From Diogma glabrata (taxonomy: Eukaryota; Arthropoda; Insecta; Diptera; Cylindrotomidae), in assembly GCA_963693315.1 (NCBI GenBank), contig OY856186.1, positions 234,655,736-234,719,735 on the forward strand: DNA of 64,000 nt, in the 5' to 3' direction. Shown piece by piece: positions 11,807 to 25,290 of this stretch; the stretch's first letter is position 1; the number at the start of each line of letters is the position of its first letter. The translations under genes were made by a program, and so were the position numbers. Below the pieces are notes generated by a model. It did no database searches, was not told the DNA's origin, and saw only the letters and a list, made by a program, of their open reading frames with translations.

Positions 11807-12903
11807 TTATCGATTTTGTAATTTTTCTTTTGTTAATTGATATTCATTTTTATCGGCGTATCCAAAGTTCATGGTAGATTCCCATTTTAAAGCCCATTCG
11901 AAAAGTTTTTTTGGTGTATCAATAATATCTCTGCTCCCCATACTGTAACGGTGTGCAGCACGCTTCAGTGTACCAACAATCCCATCGCAAGGTCCCTTGC
12001 TATGGCTGGTAGCATGAAAATGCCATTCTGCATCAACCTTAAAGTCTTTTTTATGATGGCATAAGTTAATTAGGTTATGTTTATTTTTGTATTGAGAAGG
12101 TGCCCCGTCGGTGTTATAAATTCCATGCGTATGTCTTCCATTGTAATTGTATTCATTCCACAACTAGTGAATTTGATTAAAATTCTTTAACAGCTCTATA
12201 GTTTATTAAATATTCCCCTAACAAATTAAACAACAAACTTGTTTTGTTTTTCGCTATCTTTGATGTTTTTATTTCAATATGGCGATACAAATTTTTGCAT
12301 GAAAACTGGAAATTAAACGAAATATTTTACAGTCGTGGATAAAATAGCATCTTGTATTCGCTTAGGATGATGGCAATTCTTCACTCGGATGATTCCCTCC
12401 ACTCGCTACGCTCGTTTCGGGTAACTTTATCCTCGTGAAGAATTACCTTCATTCTAAGCTCATACAAGAATCTACTATTCCTAATATTAGAACTTATATG
12501 CGTTCTGATGAATTCAATAAGTTTTGTAATGAAAAGATGGACTGTAGTACTGTTGTGATCGTTTATATCCGAAATGAGTATAAAACTTCGGTGCTGTATA
12601 TATTCACTTGCAGCACTTTTAAAATAAATGACAAATGGATGAAGCTTGTGAACTATTATAATGATAACCTTGAACCGAATCCTGAATTATGAAGGCGAAG
12701 CTTTCAGAAAAATTCGCTTGAACAAAGCACTCTCCTGTTCTAATTTTTTTTCTTTCCTCAATGAATGTAGATTGCTGTTTTGCTATAAAGTTATGTGGTA
12801 TCAAAATTTGTAAACGGTAAACAAATTTTTTCATAAATTTTTCTACAGTTTCTATTAAAGTATCCAAATTGCATCGATCAGTGGTAATCCACTGTTGATA
12901 TCC
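11807..12903 (-). pseudogene. DDE/RNase-H-like transposase relic of an unassigned arthropod family
   Basis: Two blocks on the minus strand fit one protein. The upstream block (12903-12619) reads WITTDRCNL then IPHNFIAKQQS and ends HYNSSQASSICHLF. The downstream block (12163-11807) has TDGAPSQYKN, HHKKDFKVDAEWHFHATSH and GPCDGIVGTLKRAA. I recognise these as hallmarks of a protein family common as uncharacterised proteins in arthropods and cnidarians; reading it as an RNase-H-like transposase is inference, supported by its place between terminal inverted repeats. In the family the upstream block usually has DF.ENY; here it is NFSESF, so a likely catalytic Asp is Asn. The middle is broken by stops and by a hairpin insertion at 12361-12458. 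Confidence 0.62.
12361..12458. repeat. Short hairpin with GC-rich tip, inside the transposase relic
   Basis: Arms CTTAGGATGATGG.AATTCTTCAC and its near-complement frame a GC-rich tip containing CACTCGCTACGCTCGTTTCG. It lies between the two coding blocks of the transposase relic, so it probably inserted there. Confidence 0.6.
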
Positions 12904-13080
12904 CTGGCAAAAATTCTTGTAGGAATTTTTGTTAGGATCTTACATGAACTTTAAAAGATCCTATGTGAATCTTGTATGATCTTGTAAGCTTCTTGTCCCA
13001 ATTCTCTAGAAGAAATGAGCATGATCATGAAAGTTCCTACCACGGCAAAAATTCTTGAAGCAATTTTTGTTAGGAATATT
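12904..13080. repeat. Short element bounded by a repeated GGCAAAAATTCTTG..GCAATTTTTGTTAGG block
   Basis: Near-identical ~30-bp blocks at about 12904-12936 and 13042-13073 frame ~110 bp with further partial repeats of AAGATCCTATGTGAATCTTG type. It interrupts the region upstream of the transposase relic. Too short to classify. Confidence 0.4.
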
Positions 13081-13648
13081 TGAAGAAAATATTTGATATT
13101 TAACATAAAAAAAATCTCTTAATTTATAACGCCATTTTTATAATTTTCCTTCAGAACAAAAAAAACTGATTCCCGACAGTCATATGCACAACGAATTGTA
13201 TCTTTAAAACAAAAAATATCACTAGTACTAAACTTTCACAAGTTGTTAGATATAAAATAAGCTTCAATTTAGTTTTAAAAAATAAGGCGTAGCGCCATCT
13301 TTTCTTCAATTACACCGTTGTTTTCTTATGTTACACCGTTAAAAATTATTTCAAAAAATGAACAGTGTACATTTTTAAAAACTTTGTTCTAATACCTATT
13401 CAACGACATATCATTTATGAAAATCGATTGCGTAGTTTTTCTACAATCGCTCGTCAAAATGCACTCATATCACAAAATAGCAAAAAATTGAGGGGCACCC
13501 TGTGAAGACCCCTGGTCGAAAAAAAAAATTCTAGGAGAAGTTGTATTTTTTATTTATGAAAGACTATCTATAAACAAAAAATAATCAAAATTAAAAGGGG
13601 TCAAGTCAAAATTTCCCAAAAATTTGCTGAACTTGCGTGAAATTGCTC

Positions 13649-14934
<1,286 letters not shown>

Positions 14935-16975
14935 TTTTTTTTTGTTTTTTCGTCTCCGCTTATCATATATAGTCGTTTGGCACCAAAATTTTTCCGAAAT
15001 TCCGAGATGAAGCCCATTGCAATAGGTAGATTTTTATATGAAATCTACCTAAAATTATGTTCATTACTAATAAAAAATACGTTTTAAGGGCAAGTTCGGT
15101 TGTTTACTGTCTGTTGGTAAAATTGTTGAGATTTTTTTAGTCGTTTATTAATATGTATTTGAATGAACGTAACGAAGCATTTAACAGACTAAACAAATTG
15201 TTAGTTTTTTCTATGATTGCGCTTTATTTAAACAAAAGTTTTGAAGTGGCTTTGAATGTGAATTTAAATTTGCTTTACCACACGATTTATATTGATTTTC
15301 TTTTTTACTTGCAACAGACAGACTTTATTTTGTTTAGACTTCAGAAATGATGTATAAGGAATAGAATTCGAATAAATAAAAAACCATGGTGTTGATTGTA
15401 ATTACAGGGATTACAATCGGCGTTGTAATGCCTATTTGTGCCCTTTTTATGGTTTCTCCTTAGGGTGTAGGTAATGTTCGGTTTTTAGGGCTTGTCGCTA
15501 GTGATAACACTTTGAAATGTATGGCGCAAACATCATTGATGCCGTTTTTAAGTTTGTTCCTATAATTTTTAGAAAAACACATGTTTAAATTTTAGGTCGA
15601 ATAATTTTCTCTATTTAAAATTACGACTTCAGTCTACAGTTATGATATTTTGTCAGACTCAACGACCTATAGTTTCTAAAGTGTCTCTGAGATAGAGGTA
15701 TGTATGGGGAAGATATATTTACGAAGATATATTCGAAAGAATTTTTTGCCAAAAATTTCGAAAGCAAGTATATTGATAAAAGCACGAGGGACTATTATCA
15801 ATACCACTTTCTTGAGGAATTTTTCAAAAAATTCTGAGAATTTATCAACGAACGAGGGGAATTTGTTTAGAAAATTTTTTGCCATTTTTCATTTCTTTAC
15901 ATATTTTTTATGAATTACACGTTGGCCTACTGCGATATCAGTTAATTATTTCAAAAAATATTTGATAATTTTTAATATCCCAGTAGGCCAGACGTATAAC
16001 TATTTGTTATTAGTATAATTCAAATTTTATTGGTGAAATTGAATGATGTCATTACATTTTAGAGAATTTCATTGGGTTAAATTAAAATAATACTAAGGTA
16101 TAAAATTTTCGTTGTAATATTAATTCTAGAGTCAGCGTGGTAAGTATTAGCTGAAGTGTGGATTGTTTGTTTGTTCCTACGTTTATCAGGATCACACTGC
16201 CAGAACTGCTGCTTACCACCAAGTAGTCAATATCCCTCCTGGTAATTGTTGTTAAGAAAAACAAAATCAGAAATAAATATCACTCCCTCCAAACAAATAA
16301 AAATTTTACCTTAACGTGCAAAATGATCAAACTACTGTATCAGAATATGAACATGGGCAATTTGGAGCGAATCTGATAAGTTTAAAACCAGACGAAAACG
16401 TACAGACCTGGATATAGTCCTCTATAATGTAATGGTTATCACGAAAAAATTATGTGCTGGCTTACCCTTGGGTACATGCGTTCAATGAGCCGAGATCTAA
16501 TTCATCCCGATTAATGAAAAGATCATACACCCACTGCATCGTCGTCGAAAAAGGCACTTTTACAATGCACTGGAATGAAATCAGTACCAGCAAGCGACTA
16601 CGGTTCTTGGTGACTTTTATGGGCAAGTTGTTAAACATATCTCTTACGGTAATGTGGTGGGTTCTAACATCATGCATTTAAATTTGAATGATAATTAAGA
16701 GATATTGGATGATCTTACTTTCTTGCCACACCGATGGACCAATCTTGTCTTGATGGTATCCAAAACAAAAGATTGCTATCTTAACTATCTACAAGAATGA
16801 AATACCGGTTCCACAAAAGAGCTATAAACTTTTATCGATAAGCATGATTTTGGAAAAATGACGAGAGTTCGACATAGACGCTTATCTCATCTTGGTTGAC
16901 TCGAAGCAGGAGGCCTGCCACTCTCTAGATCGAGAAAGTCTATGCTCTAGTGTAAATGGAAACTATACTTTAGTG
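14935..16975. other. Unassigned stretch
   Basis: No supported gene. A small inverted repeat lies at 15917-15993 (arms ACGTTGGCCTACTG / CAGTAGGCCAGACGT). The segment 16320-16930 is less AT-rich than its neighbours and holds short ORFs on both strands (16454-16681 +, 16462-16677 -), but none extends or resembles a family I know. It may be decayed coding sequence of an old element. Confidence 0.35.
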
Positions 16976-17153
16976 CAGTGTTTCTTAACTGATTTAATGC
17001 CACGGACCAATAAATATTTTAAGATTCTATTGCGAACCTTTTTTTTGTTTTTATTTTTTACCTTGAGAGTGAAAGTGTAGCTCGAGGCATTAGCATTCAC
17101 ATAAACACTGGAAAATAAAAGAGATACTTTATGCCCGAATTACATACAAAGTT
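16976..17153 (+). mobile_element. hAT terminus fragment, same family as 39369-45440
   Basis: It starts CAGTGTTTCTTAAC and stays alignable to 39369-39540 for about 170 bp (CACGGAC.AATAAATATTTTAAG and GATACTTTATGC.CGAATTACATAC blocks). Only one terminus is present, so this is a truncated copy. Confidence 0.75.
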
Positions 17154-19171
17154 TTTGTACGAGGAAGGAGTAAGATTCTGCATTGTTTGCAAATGCATAT
17201 ACAAAAGGCGCGTTCCATTGAAAATCAAACTTACTCAAATTTGCTTTGATCTACTCTACCTCGAACAAGTTGTGTAGTTGAAAAGCAGTTTATTTTTCGA
17301 TTTTATTTATAGTATTTTCGATTGAAAACCAGTTCATAACTAGTTCTTTTTTTTCAATACAAAAAAATTATTTCCCCTCCAAATCATGTTCGATGGAAGC
17401 AAAATAAAAAAACTAGTTCTGAACTGGTTGTGCATTTTTTCCACTTTTGAAGAACTAGTTTTATTTTCAGTTATTTTTGAGTTTTACTTATACTATGACA
17501 AAAAGTACACACAACAAACGCTAAATCAAAACGTTATAATTATAACGCAGCATCATATAAATAATTTAATTTTATTTTTAATTATTTAACATATATATTA
17601 TGAAATAAGTTTTTTTTCACAAAATGTATTGTATTTTACAGAGTGATTAATCAACTAACTGATATTTTTTATATATTATATAATATTTTTACTATTATTT
17701 AAATTATGTCAGTTGGACGAAACATTTATTGCAATTTGCATAGCTATATAATATTTTAAATTTTTATATAATCAAATTATTTTAAATATAGAATAATTGT
17801 AATGGTTTTAAACATTTATTAAAATAATGCTGATCGGAATTTAAGTTTATGTAACAGATTTTGTAATGTTATTTAAATTTAAAATTGGAATATTAATTAA
17901 TACTTAAGTTATTTATTTAGATTTGTGTCACGAGAACAGTTAATGCTCATGCACAACACTTTCCCGCCTACAAAAAAAATTACGTATTCAGAAAGAAAAC
18001 GCAATTTTCCGTGTTTAGCTTTCAAATTAAGACCGAGAAGAAAAATCGCATTTCAAAAGTTAAGCTTTAAAATTAAATTAATTACTTTTATATATTACTA
18101 ATACTATTAATAATTGTGACTTTTTGTGACCCTTATATACATATGAAATAACAGAAAACAGCAATCCAGGTTCTATAAAAGTACATATTTTTTATTCTAA
18201 TTGATCAGTTCTATTACTGACCTATCCTAATATGACGTAATTTTAATTTTATATTCATTATAATAGAAATTTCAATAACAATTAATTAATGCTTAGTATG
18301 TAATTTTTTTATGCACTTTTTTATGCAATTATTATGTACTTATTATTAGTCAGAGAAACTTAAATGTTATACATTTTTTGTTTTATTTGAAAAACGATTT
18401 GAAAAAACGATCTTGACATTGAACAAACAAATTAAATATATATATTATGTATGTACATTTTTTTATATGAAACAAAAGTATTATTAAAATGACCCAATAA
18501 ACTTTTAATTCTTTTAACTAGGTGAGTAGATAAATAATATACATATGGCTGAAGTAAACGATCTTCAGATTAAATAAAAAGTAACAAAATTGGCAGATGA
18601 AGTTACTGGTGGTATATAGTTTTATATTGTACCTTCTTGTGATATATGTCATTTTAGAGTACAGTTTATATGAAATTTAGGTTCTTTTCTCTGTAATGTA
18701 TTTAAGACGGAATGAAGCGATGGTTTTCCATAATGATTTACATAGGTAAAAAGAGGTGCTCTGTTTAAACTTAAAAAGATGGAAGCAATTTTAAAAGATA
18801 ACAATTTAATAATTTGCTTTGACGTTATTGTAACCATTGTTTCAAAAGTATTTGTTGGCGAACGAATTATAAGACAAATACAAGAAAAGTAAATGAGGCA
18901 AATTAAAATTGTATTCGATTGCACTTTTTTCATACTGACTTTTTCACTGTTGATCAAATTATATTCCGTATATTTATTGGTTCCTTATGTAATTTTAAAT
19001 TAAAATTTTTGGTAAGTTTGTTTGAAATGTTTTGCGGCATTAGTTTTACTAGATACATATACTTTATGTTTTCCATTTGTTGGATTTAGTTTTTTGAATT
19101 TCATTGTTTTATGTCGTAGTTTATTGTTCAAAATCTTAAATCTATGTTCGACAGACTTCGTTTGGTAAATT
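17154..19171. other. AT-rich stretch, no supported gene
   Basis: Very AT-rich with scattered short ORFs. The longest (18649-18957, minus, 102 codons) has a hydrophobic N-terminal half but no recognisable family or repeat partner. I do not call a gene here. Confidence 0.4.
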
Positions 19172-19601
19172 TTAGACTGTGTTCCAATCCATGCTATTTA
19201 GTACCAAAAATTCTAAATTGTACTAATACTGTCAAATTTGCAATTTCATCGTTCCAATTCAAATATATTCTAAAATGAAAGTGAAACATTGTTTTGTTTG
19301 TTTTTTCATTTAATCTTAACAAAAATTATACACGGTCTGTTTGGCGAGGAGAGTTCAATATAAAATATTGAGTTGTATCATAACATTAAATTGAAACTAT
19401 GTGACTAGTTAGTAGAAAATAACAAAAATAACTAATAGAAACAATGGCAGTTCAAACAGTTCTGCCATATATTTAAAATGCCAAAACACAAATATCTTTT
19501 CAAAAATTTAGAATTAAATGGCGGAAATAGTCAACTAAATTTTTGACCATTTCAATTTAGAATTTTTAGTACCAATTAGCGTGGTTTGGAGCACAGTCTT
19601 A
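19172..19601. mobile_element. 424-bp MITE with TTA target duplication (GACTGTGTTCCAA ends)
   Basis: The element 19175-19598 has ~45-bp terminal inverted repeats starting GACTGTGTTCCAAYCC (left) and GACTGTGCTCCAAACC (right, complemented), flanked by TTA (19172-19174) and TTA (19599-19601). A 3-bp TTA duplication points to the PIF/Harbinger group. It truncates the downstream side of the LTR-element gag relic. Confidence 0.78.
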
Positions 19602-20297
19602 GTTATACTCAACAATTTCCTAGCTGGCTGGTCTTTAAGTAGTGATTGTTCTAGTTTATGTCTTGAGTTGTAATTTTCGTTTACATGCAGTTTGTTTTCT
19701 TGTAATTGATTCATAACATTTAAATTGGCTTTGTTTAATTGTTCGTTTGACTTGATTTGTATATCTCTAATTCGTTGTCCTGGGATTTCTGCAAAACCTT
19801 GAGTTCTAATATGCAATTCTGATATTCATTAATTTCTTTTCTTAACTGTTCTGGTTTAAGTTGGTCCTGTCCAATTTCGTAAAAGCTTGGTCTTATTGTT
19901 TGTTGGATTGTTTGATCGTTAAATGGGGCTTGTTACAAAATATGTGATTCTGAAAGTGTGGACGTGTCTAGATTTTCATTATTCGATTTCCTTTGGTGTA
20001 TGAGTTGGAGGTGTTTGATTTGAGTTTCTTATATGAGGTAAAAGTTTGTTGTGGCTGGGACAGTATGGGTTTCAAGTTGCTTAGAAGCCTAAATGCTTCT
20101 CCGCGAAATCGACTATATATATGCTGCATATATAGTAATTTTTGTTTGCTATTGATAATATCGTAAATAATTTCGCTTATATGTAAAAACAAATGTAAAT
20201 CTTCAACAATTTTTTCGGTTTCTTCCCCATTGAAAAAAGGAATTGATTGTACTAAATCACGAATTTCAGAATTTTGCATTTTAAACGTGTTTTTCAA
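19602..20297 (-). pseudogene. LTR-retrotransposon gag relic (297/17.6-like guess)
   Basis: A minus-strand ORF from 20297 has IPFFNGEETE followed by LHLFLHISEIIYDI, resembling the N-terminal capsid of arthropod Ty3/gypsy Gag proteins. The frame breaks near 19968 and continues as short charged fragments to the MITE at 19601. Support comes from position: about 520 bp downstream of a tRNA-primer-like site next to an LTR-like end, as expected for an LTR-element leader and gag. No pol is found beside it. The assignment rests on weak similarity plus layout. Confidence 0.5.
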
Positions 20298-20814
20298 ACA
20301 CTTAAACTAAAGATAATATTTATATATTATAAACAACAAAATGATATGGTTTTTAAAATAAAATTGACGGTTACTGACAATATCTTAACTAATCAACTGC
20401 TTTTATGTAACTTAAAACTAACACGGTACCTTTACTTGCTGATGCTGGTAACAGGATTCATGTATCTATGCTGCTGACTAATAAATAACTGGTGGTTTTT
20501 CCTGCCGACTAATAACTTGTGTTGTCTGACTAATAGCTGGTATATTCTGGCTGCTGACTAATAACTGCAGGTAATAGCTTTTCTTTTGGTTTTTGTAATT
20601 TGTTATAACGAGCTGCACCCACTGTGTATGTTTTATAGACTTTTAAATATTTAATATTTCACTGCCTTTATGTGGAATGAAAGTTCACTGAGGTTTTTAA
20701 TTTGTGTGTGTTTTTTCTTTTTAAGCAAAGAAATTTTCTAGACTTCTTTATTTTTGGTCACAATCAAAATTATTTTTAAATACTGTTCTTATTTATTTAA
20801 GACCTCAATCTAGA

Positions 20815-20834
20815 GGATTCTATCAACTGCGCCA
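20815..20834 (-). other. Primer binding site of an LTR retrotransposon (tRNA-Ser type)
   Basis: Read on the minus strand this is TGGCGCAGTTGATAGAATCC, very like the TGGCGCAGTCG.. primer sites of 297/17.6-group elements. Just outside it, after two bases, lies a terminus ending ACATCA, as expected of an LTR end in CA. Confidence 0.68.
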
Positions 20835-20836
20835 AA

Positions 20837-20890
20837 TGATGTGCCTGAGTAATGATCTTACAAAATTTCACTTTATTAACCACACTAAAT
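20837..20890 (-). other. 3' part of an LTR (outer limit not determined)
   Basis: On the minus strand the segment ends ..CTCAGGCACATCA next to the primer site and has an AATAAA signal (complement at 20873-20878) ~40 bp before the end, the usual U5/R layout. The LTR start is not located; the hAT MITE at 21057 limits it on the right. No second LTR copy was found in the window. Confidence 0.45.
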
Positions 20891-21048
20891 TTTCCAGATA
20901 GTAAATCTATTTTATTGTTTTATTACGATTCAATTTAAAAGAAAAAAAATCAGTTTTCATATAATTTTAATATTTGGGTTACATATAACAAATAATATTA
21001 ATTTTCCACAATTTTCTGAATAATATAAAAAAATTAATTTAAATATTA

Positions 21049-21699
21049 GTACGTACCAGAGACGGAAACCGGTTCGTTTGAACCAAACCAAAACCACTTA
21101 GCCAACGAAATTTTGCCGAACCAAAACCGAACCATTTTCAAAATGGTTTGACTGAACCAAACCAAACCAGTTTTTTAAGTTGAACCGCACCATAAACCAA
21201 TGTTTTTCTGTTTGGTTCACGGTTCGGTTTTATAATAAAAATTTGTTCTTTTACCTACATAAATTGAAAAAATCTTCTCATTTCTTTTTGAAACTACTAC
21301 GTTTTGAAACTACACCAAATGAGTCTGTACTCTGTAGGATCGAGGTTAATCGATTGTCGAAACAGAATTAGAATCCATTACACACGTGTTATAAGACAAG
21401 TGTGCCCACCACAGTCTCTTTAAGACGGCGTATTAATAGAATAAAGCTGCTTTTATTTGAATATCGAGAATTAATTAGGAATAAAAATATAAATATAAAT
21501 TCTGAATTTGATCCAAAACCGAACCAAACCCAAACCATAACCAAAAAATTATGCAGTCTTTAAACCAAAACCAAACCAAAAACCAAGTTTTGAAATATCA
21601 AGAAACCGAAACCAAACCAAAAACCATAATAAAAATTTGTAATTAAACCAAAACCAAACCAACTGAAAAAAATCTTTGGTTTCCATCTCTGGTAAGTAC
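21049..21699. mobile_element. 635-bp hAT-type MITE, 8-bp target duplication
   Basis: The element 21057-21691 begins CAGAGACGGAAACC and ends GGTTTCCATCTCTG, flanked by GTACGTAC (21049-21056) and GTAAGTAC (21692-21699), an 8-bp duplication with one mismatch. Subterminal regions are runs of AACCAAA/TTTGGTT units on both sides. It has no transposase ORF. Confidence 0.8.
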
Positions 21700-22480
21700 A
21701 AACAAAAAATATTAAATAAATATAATAATTTTTTTGAATCACTAAAATTAATTAATCCTTATATGTTTGACACATATATTGAAAGCCTCCTGCTTAAAAT
21801 AAATTAATATTAATTTGAAATTTTGCAGTGATTTTTTTGTAGAAAAGACTCCGATAAAAACAAGATTTTTATTAATAACAACAAAGCTCAACCGGCTTAA
21901 AAATGACTGCGGAAGAAACACAAAACCAACAAACAGCAATCTTCATCATAAAAAAATTGAAATCATTTTCTTTTTTTATTCAAACTATCAAAAGCATAAA
22001 AGCTCCTATAAACTCTACTGTTAAAACTTCACATAATATGTTCATTACTGTTTTACTTATCTATGTGTAGAAGAAAAAATGTGAAAAACCATTAAAGCTC
22101 ATTTTCCGAATTATCTTTTAACTTTTTAGTAAGTGGCTTGAATTATTTTATACTTAATATATACTTATACATATATTCTTTTTATCAAGATAAATGCTTA
22201 GCAATATTTAATATAAGTATATATCGTTTATCATATACATTATTATTTGAGATTATGATTACAGTGAAAGCGATAAAACAGACAAAATTTTAGTTTTGGG
22301 AAAACAAAATCTGATTTTTCTGTAGACTTAACATGGTTTGAACAGTTTATAATGTAAACAACTAGAGGAATGAAAAGCTTAACGAACACGAAGTAATTGT
22401 TTAACGACCTTTGCGTTACATAATCATTCAACCTAGCATGTATGAATATGAGTTTCAACAAAACAATAATAGTACATTAT
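21700..22480. other. AT-rich stretch, nothing recognised
   Basis: Short ORFs only, without family resemblance or visible repeats. Confidence 0.4.
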
Positions 22481-22487
22481 GTAACAA

Positions 22488-22578
22488 GGTTGAGAAGTAT
22501 TGACCGAAAACTTTTAGATCCTGGGGCGCGTAGCGCCGAGGGATTAAATGTTCAAGGTCTATTTTAGTCTTCTCAACC
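22488..22578. repeat. Short hairpin with GC-rich tip
   Basis: Arms built on GGTTGAGAAG and CTTCTCAACC, with partial pairing inward, frame the tip GGGGCGCGTAGCGCCGAG. Same architecture as the hairpins at 5332, 12361, 32643, 33125, 33620 and 34203, although stem sequences differ. Confidence 0.6.
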
Positions 22579-23241
22579 GAGGTATATATAGAATTTTTTT
22601 AACCACTAACACTAATTATCATATTTGCCTTGATTAGATTTTGATATTACTCATTTTCCATTTCATTTTTTAAATATCTTAAAATATCAAGTAGCCTGGA
22701 AGTTTAGTTTCATACAAATAAGACGAAACAAAGGAATGCAATTATTATTTGTTTGTGTTTTTTTGTTCATTTCAATTAAAAATAAAAGAAAATTTGTCAT
22801 TATTAAAGCTGACTTTCCATTAGTCTTTTTCATCTTTTTTTCTAGCCAAAATAGAACGGGAAACCATGATTAATTTTCTAAAGAGAGAGTAAGACGAATA
22901 TCACACTTTTTCATGGAAAAAATATTTTGTAGGATTGGAATTGTGACATTTCACCATTATTTTTAATAAACATCTAATTTTATTATATTTTTTTAACAAT
23001 GTCGTATCCAACATAGACTGCTAAATAATTTTAAATATATTTTTTCAGTGTAAAAGTCGTCTTTTTCCATAAAAAAGTCTTGCTCTATAGACTTTTTTTA
23101 TAGTAGAACACTTTTTTATAGTATATTACTTTTTAAAAAAAAAAAAAGTCATGGAAAGTAAAAAAAAGACATGGAAGACATGGAATAAATAAAAAGTCTT
23201 CATCGTTTTTCCTTTCGCACTTATATGATTTTCATATCTTC

Positions 23242-24761
23242 TATTTCACTAGGGCTCGTATACTCGGGTATCGGATAACCGGGTACCCGGGTATTTTACC
23301 AAAAATTTTACTACTCGAATATCCGGTTAATAGCTTCGAGTACCCGGGTATAACAAAAACAAAATTCTTATGAAGCTCACTGTCACTTTTGCTGATTTAT
23401 TCAAAAAATAATTTCAGAAAATATATGTTGCATTGTTGTATTTTAGATAAGTTCGTAAACCAGCTCTAAGGCCGTCAAATAGTTACGAAGCTTGTAAGTC
23501 ACAAAGTATAGAGCGTTTTACCAAAGAAGATTTATAAAATGAATGAATCTAGATTTTTTAGAAATACTTCTATCACCTTAAAATGTAGATCCTTGAGAGA
23601 TTCCTGATTACTCCCACACAAACGACTACAGTCATTTTCCGATGGTTTAGTTTCTTTTATTTTTGTAATTAGAGCACGTAGAAGTTCAGGAAGGTCAAAA
23701 GTTGAAACTAGTTTTAGATTGTAAAACACGGTGGAACATACTTATTGCAGCAATAAATCGATTTCTTAAATTAAAAAATTGCATTAATACTACACTCGAT
23801 GAGCTAGGCGCTGACAAAATGAACGAATGCGATTTAGAAATATTAAAAGGAATCTCTTTTATTCTCGAACCACTTATGTTAGCAGTACAAGAACTGAATA
23901 CAAAAAACGCCACCCTAATAACAGCTGAAAGTACTTCTACGTACTAAAAAAAATAAACGAGATTAGTACACCTCTTTCTCGTGAACTATTTGAAAAACGA
24001 AGTTAATGAACGTCGACAAAAGGATATAATAACATTATTGTTATATTTGCATCATTGTATTTTTTCAAAAGGCAATGAGTTCTTAAGCTACGCAACCAAA
24101 ATTTCTACAAAGCAGCTTGCTCATCAATTATTATTCCGTCTATACTCGAATGAAAACAACATCAGAGTTGCAGATCAAAGCTCAAGCTCTTCTGATTGAG
24201 AGCGGGAACCAACATCAGTATATAATGAGTTACAGCATTGTCTTGCATTATATATAACTAAAACCAAAGAAAAAAGCGAAAATTTAAATTTGAGCAATCC
24301 CTTCCATTTATGCAGACAAATGGAGGTAAGCGAAACCACATGTTAGATAATCTGTACGCTTCACTGCTTACTATAAATCCTACATCAACGGCATGCGAAC
24401 GGGTGTTTTTAGTAGCCGGCAATATAATAACCAAAATTCGCAGTTCGTTAGCTCCTTCCACACTCAACGGCTTAATATTTTTAAAATACTATTTTATAAA
24501 CAAAAAGTTGTAGTAAATATTATATTATTATAAAATTTGATTTCATTTAACGTTTAACATATTTTTAAGAATTAAATTAATTGAATTAAATAAATATCAA
24601 TATTAATTGAATTAAATATGTACAAATGAACTATTAAAAATTTGTTTTGTTTTAATTATCCAACTACCCGGGTTACCCGGGTAACCCGGGTATTTGAGTA
24701 AAATAACTACTCGATACCCGGGTACTTAATGTTCGAGTATTTTACGAGCCCTATATTTCAC
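23242..24761 (+). mobile_element. 1.5-kb hAT element with perfect 8-bp target duplication
   Basis: The element 23250-24753 has ends TAGGGCTCGTA / TACGAGCCCTA and identical 8-bp flanks TATTTCAC (23242-23249 and 24754-24761). Subterminal regions are packed with ACCCGGGTA-type repeats on both sides. It carries remnants of its own transposase, internally deleted relative to a full hAT of 2.5-4 kb. Confidence 0.93.
23702..24513 (+). pseudogene. hAT transposase relic with C-terminal dimerisation region
   Basis: The first block (23702-23947) reads KTRWNILIAAINRFLKLK and LEPLMLAVQELNTKNATL, typical of the region before the dimerisation domain of Ac/Hermes-type transposases. A middle block (23981-24199) is in another frame. 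The last block (24310-24513) is the hAT C-terminal region: NPTSTACERVFLVAGNI then IRSSLAPSTLNGLIFLKYYF. The N-terminal BED finger and most of the catalytic core are gone, and stops interrupt the frame at 23945 and 24198. Strand and order agree with the element's ends. Confidence 0.87.
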
Positions 24762-24806
24762 AAAATAAAAATGACGAGAAAAAAAGACTAATGGAGAATG
24801 ACCTTA

Positions 24807-25290
24807 ACCTAGCTAATTTTTTGTTATTATTATTGACCCAGGTTGAGAAAAATTACTTCTCATTGGGGCATTCGAGTAAATAATGACGATTTCTCAAGTT
24901 ATAAGTTAAAAAACAAAATTTCATCTATAAAATGTTTTCGTATTTTCTTTCCCTTTAACAAAAATTTTAATAGATAAACAAAATGCTTTTTATTTTAAGG
25001 GTATATGCGATAGAATTTCATATGTTTTTTATGTCTCGATTAGAAAATATTTAGATATTTATTTATGTTGTACTAAATTTTTTCAATGCACATATTGAAA
25101 GTGGAATGGAATGGAATCATGATAATTCGTGAAAATGGAATTTAATTTTGTTTTACTGTTAAAGGAAATAATTGCATCTTACTTCTGTATGATATGCGTA
25201 TTTTTATTCTAGTTAACTATCTATAACAATTTTTATTCTAGTTAACTTGTTGCGCAATCTGTTTCAAACTACATAGTTATATTTTATATA
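24807..25290. other. AT-rich stretch with a short tandem duplication
   Basis: No gene. A ~30-bp block (TTTTTATTCTAGTTAACT..) occurs twice near 25200-25245. Confidence 0.4.

Larger units (their letters stand above)
22803..24806. mobile_element. Possible outer TIR element with TTAA duplication
   Basis: Inverted ends (CTTTCCATTAGTCTTTTT at 22812 and its partner near 24775-24800) are flanked by TTAA at 22803-22806 and 24803-24806. The interior is low-complexity, with several AAAAAGTC/GACATGGAA motifs, plus the hAT below. The TIR match is imperfect, so this is a moderate call. Confidence 0.45.

Noticed and set aside
16320..16930. Less AT-rich patch that might be an exon cluster
   Set aside because: Frames are short on both strands with frequent stops, and no conserved motif was recognised.
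18649..18957. 102-codon minus-strand frame with a hydrophobic stretch
   Set aside because: No family resemblance, no splice context and no repeat partner; too little to call a gene.
24258..24467. Minus-strand frame over the hAT dimerisation region
   Set aside because: It is the antisense shadow of the transposase block at 24310-24513.
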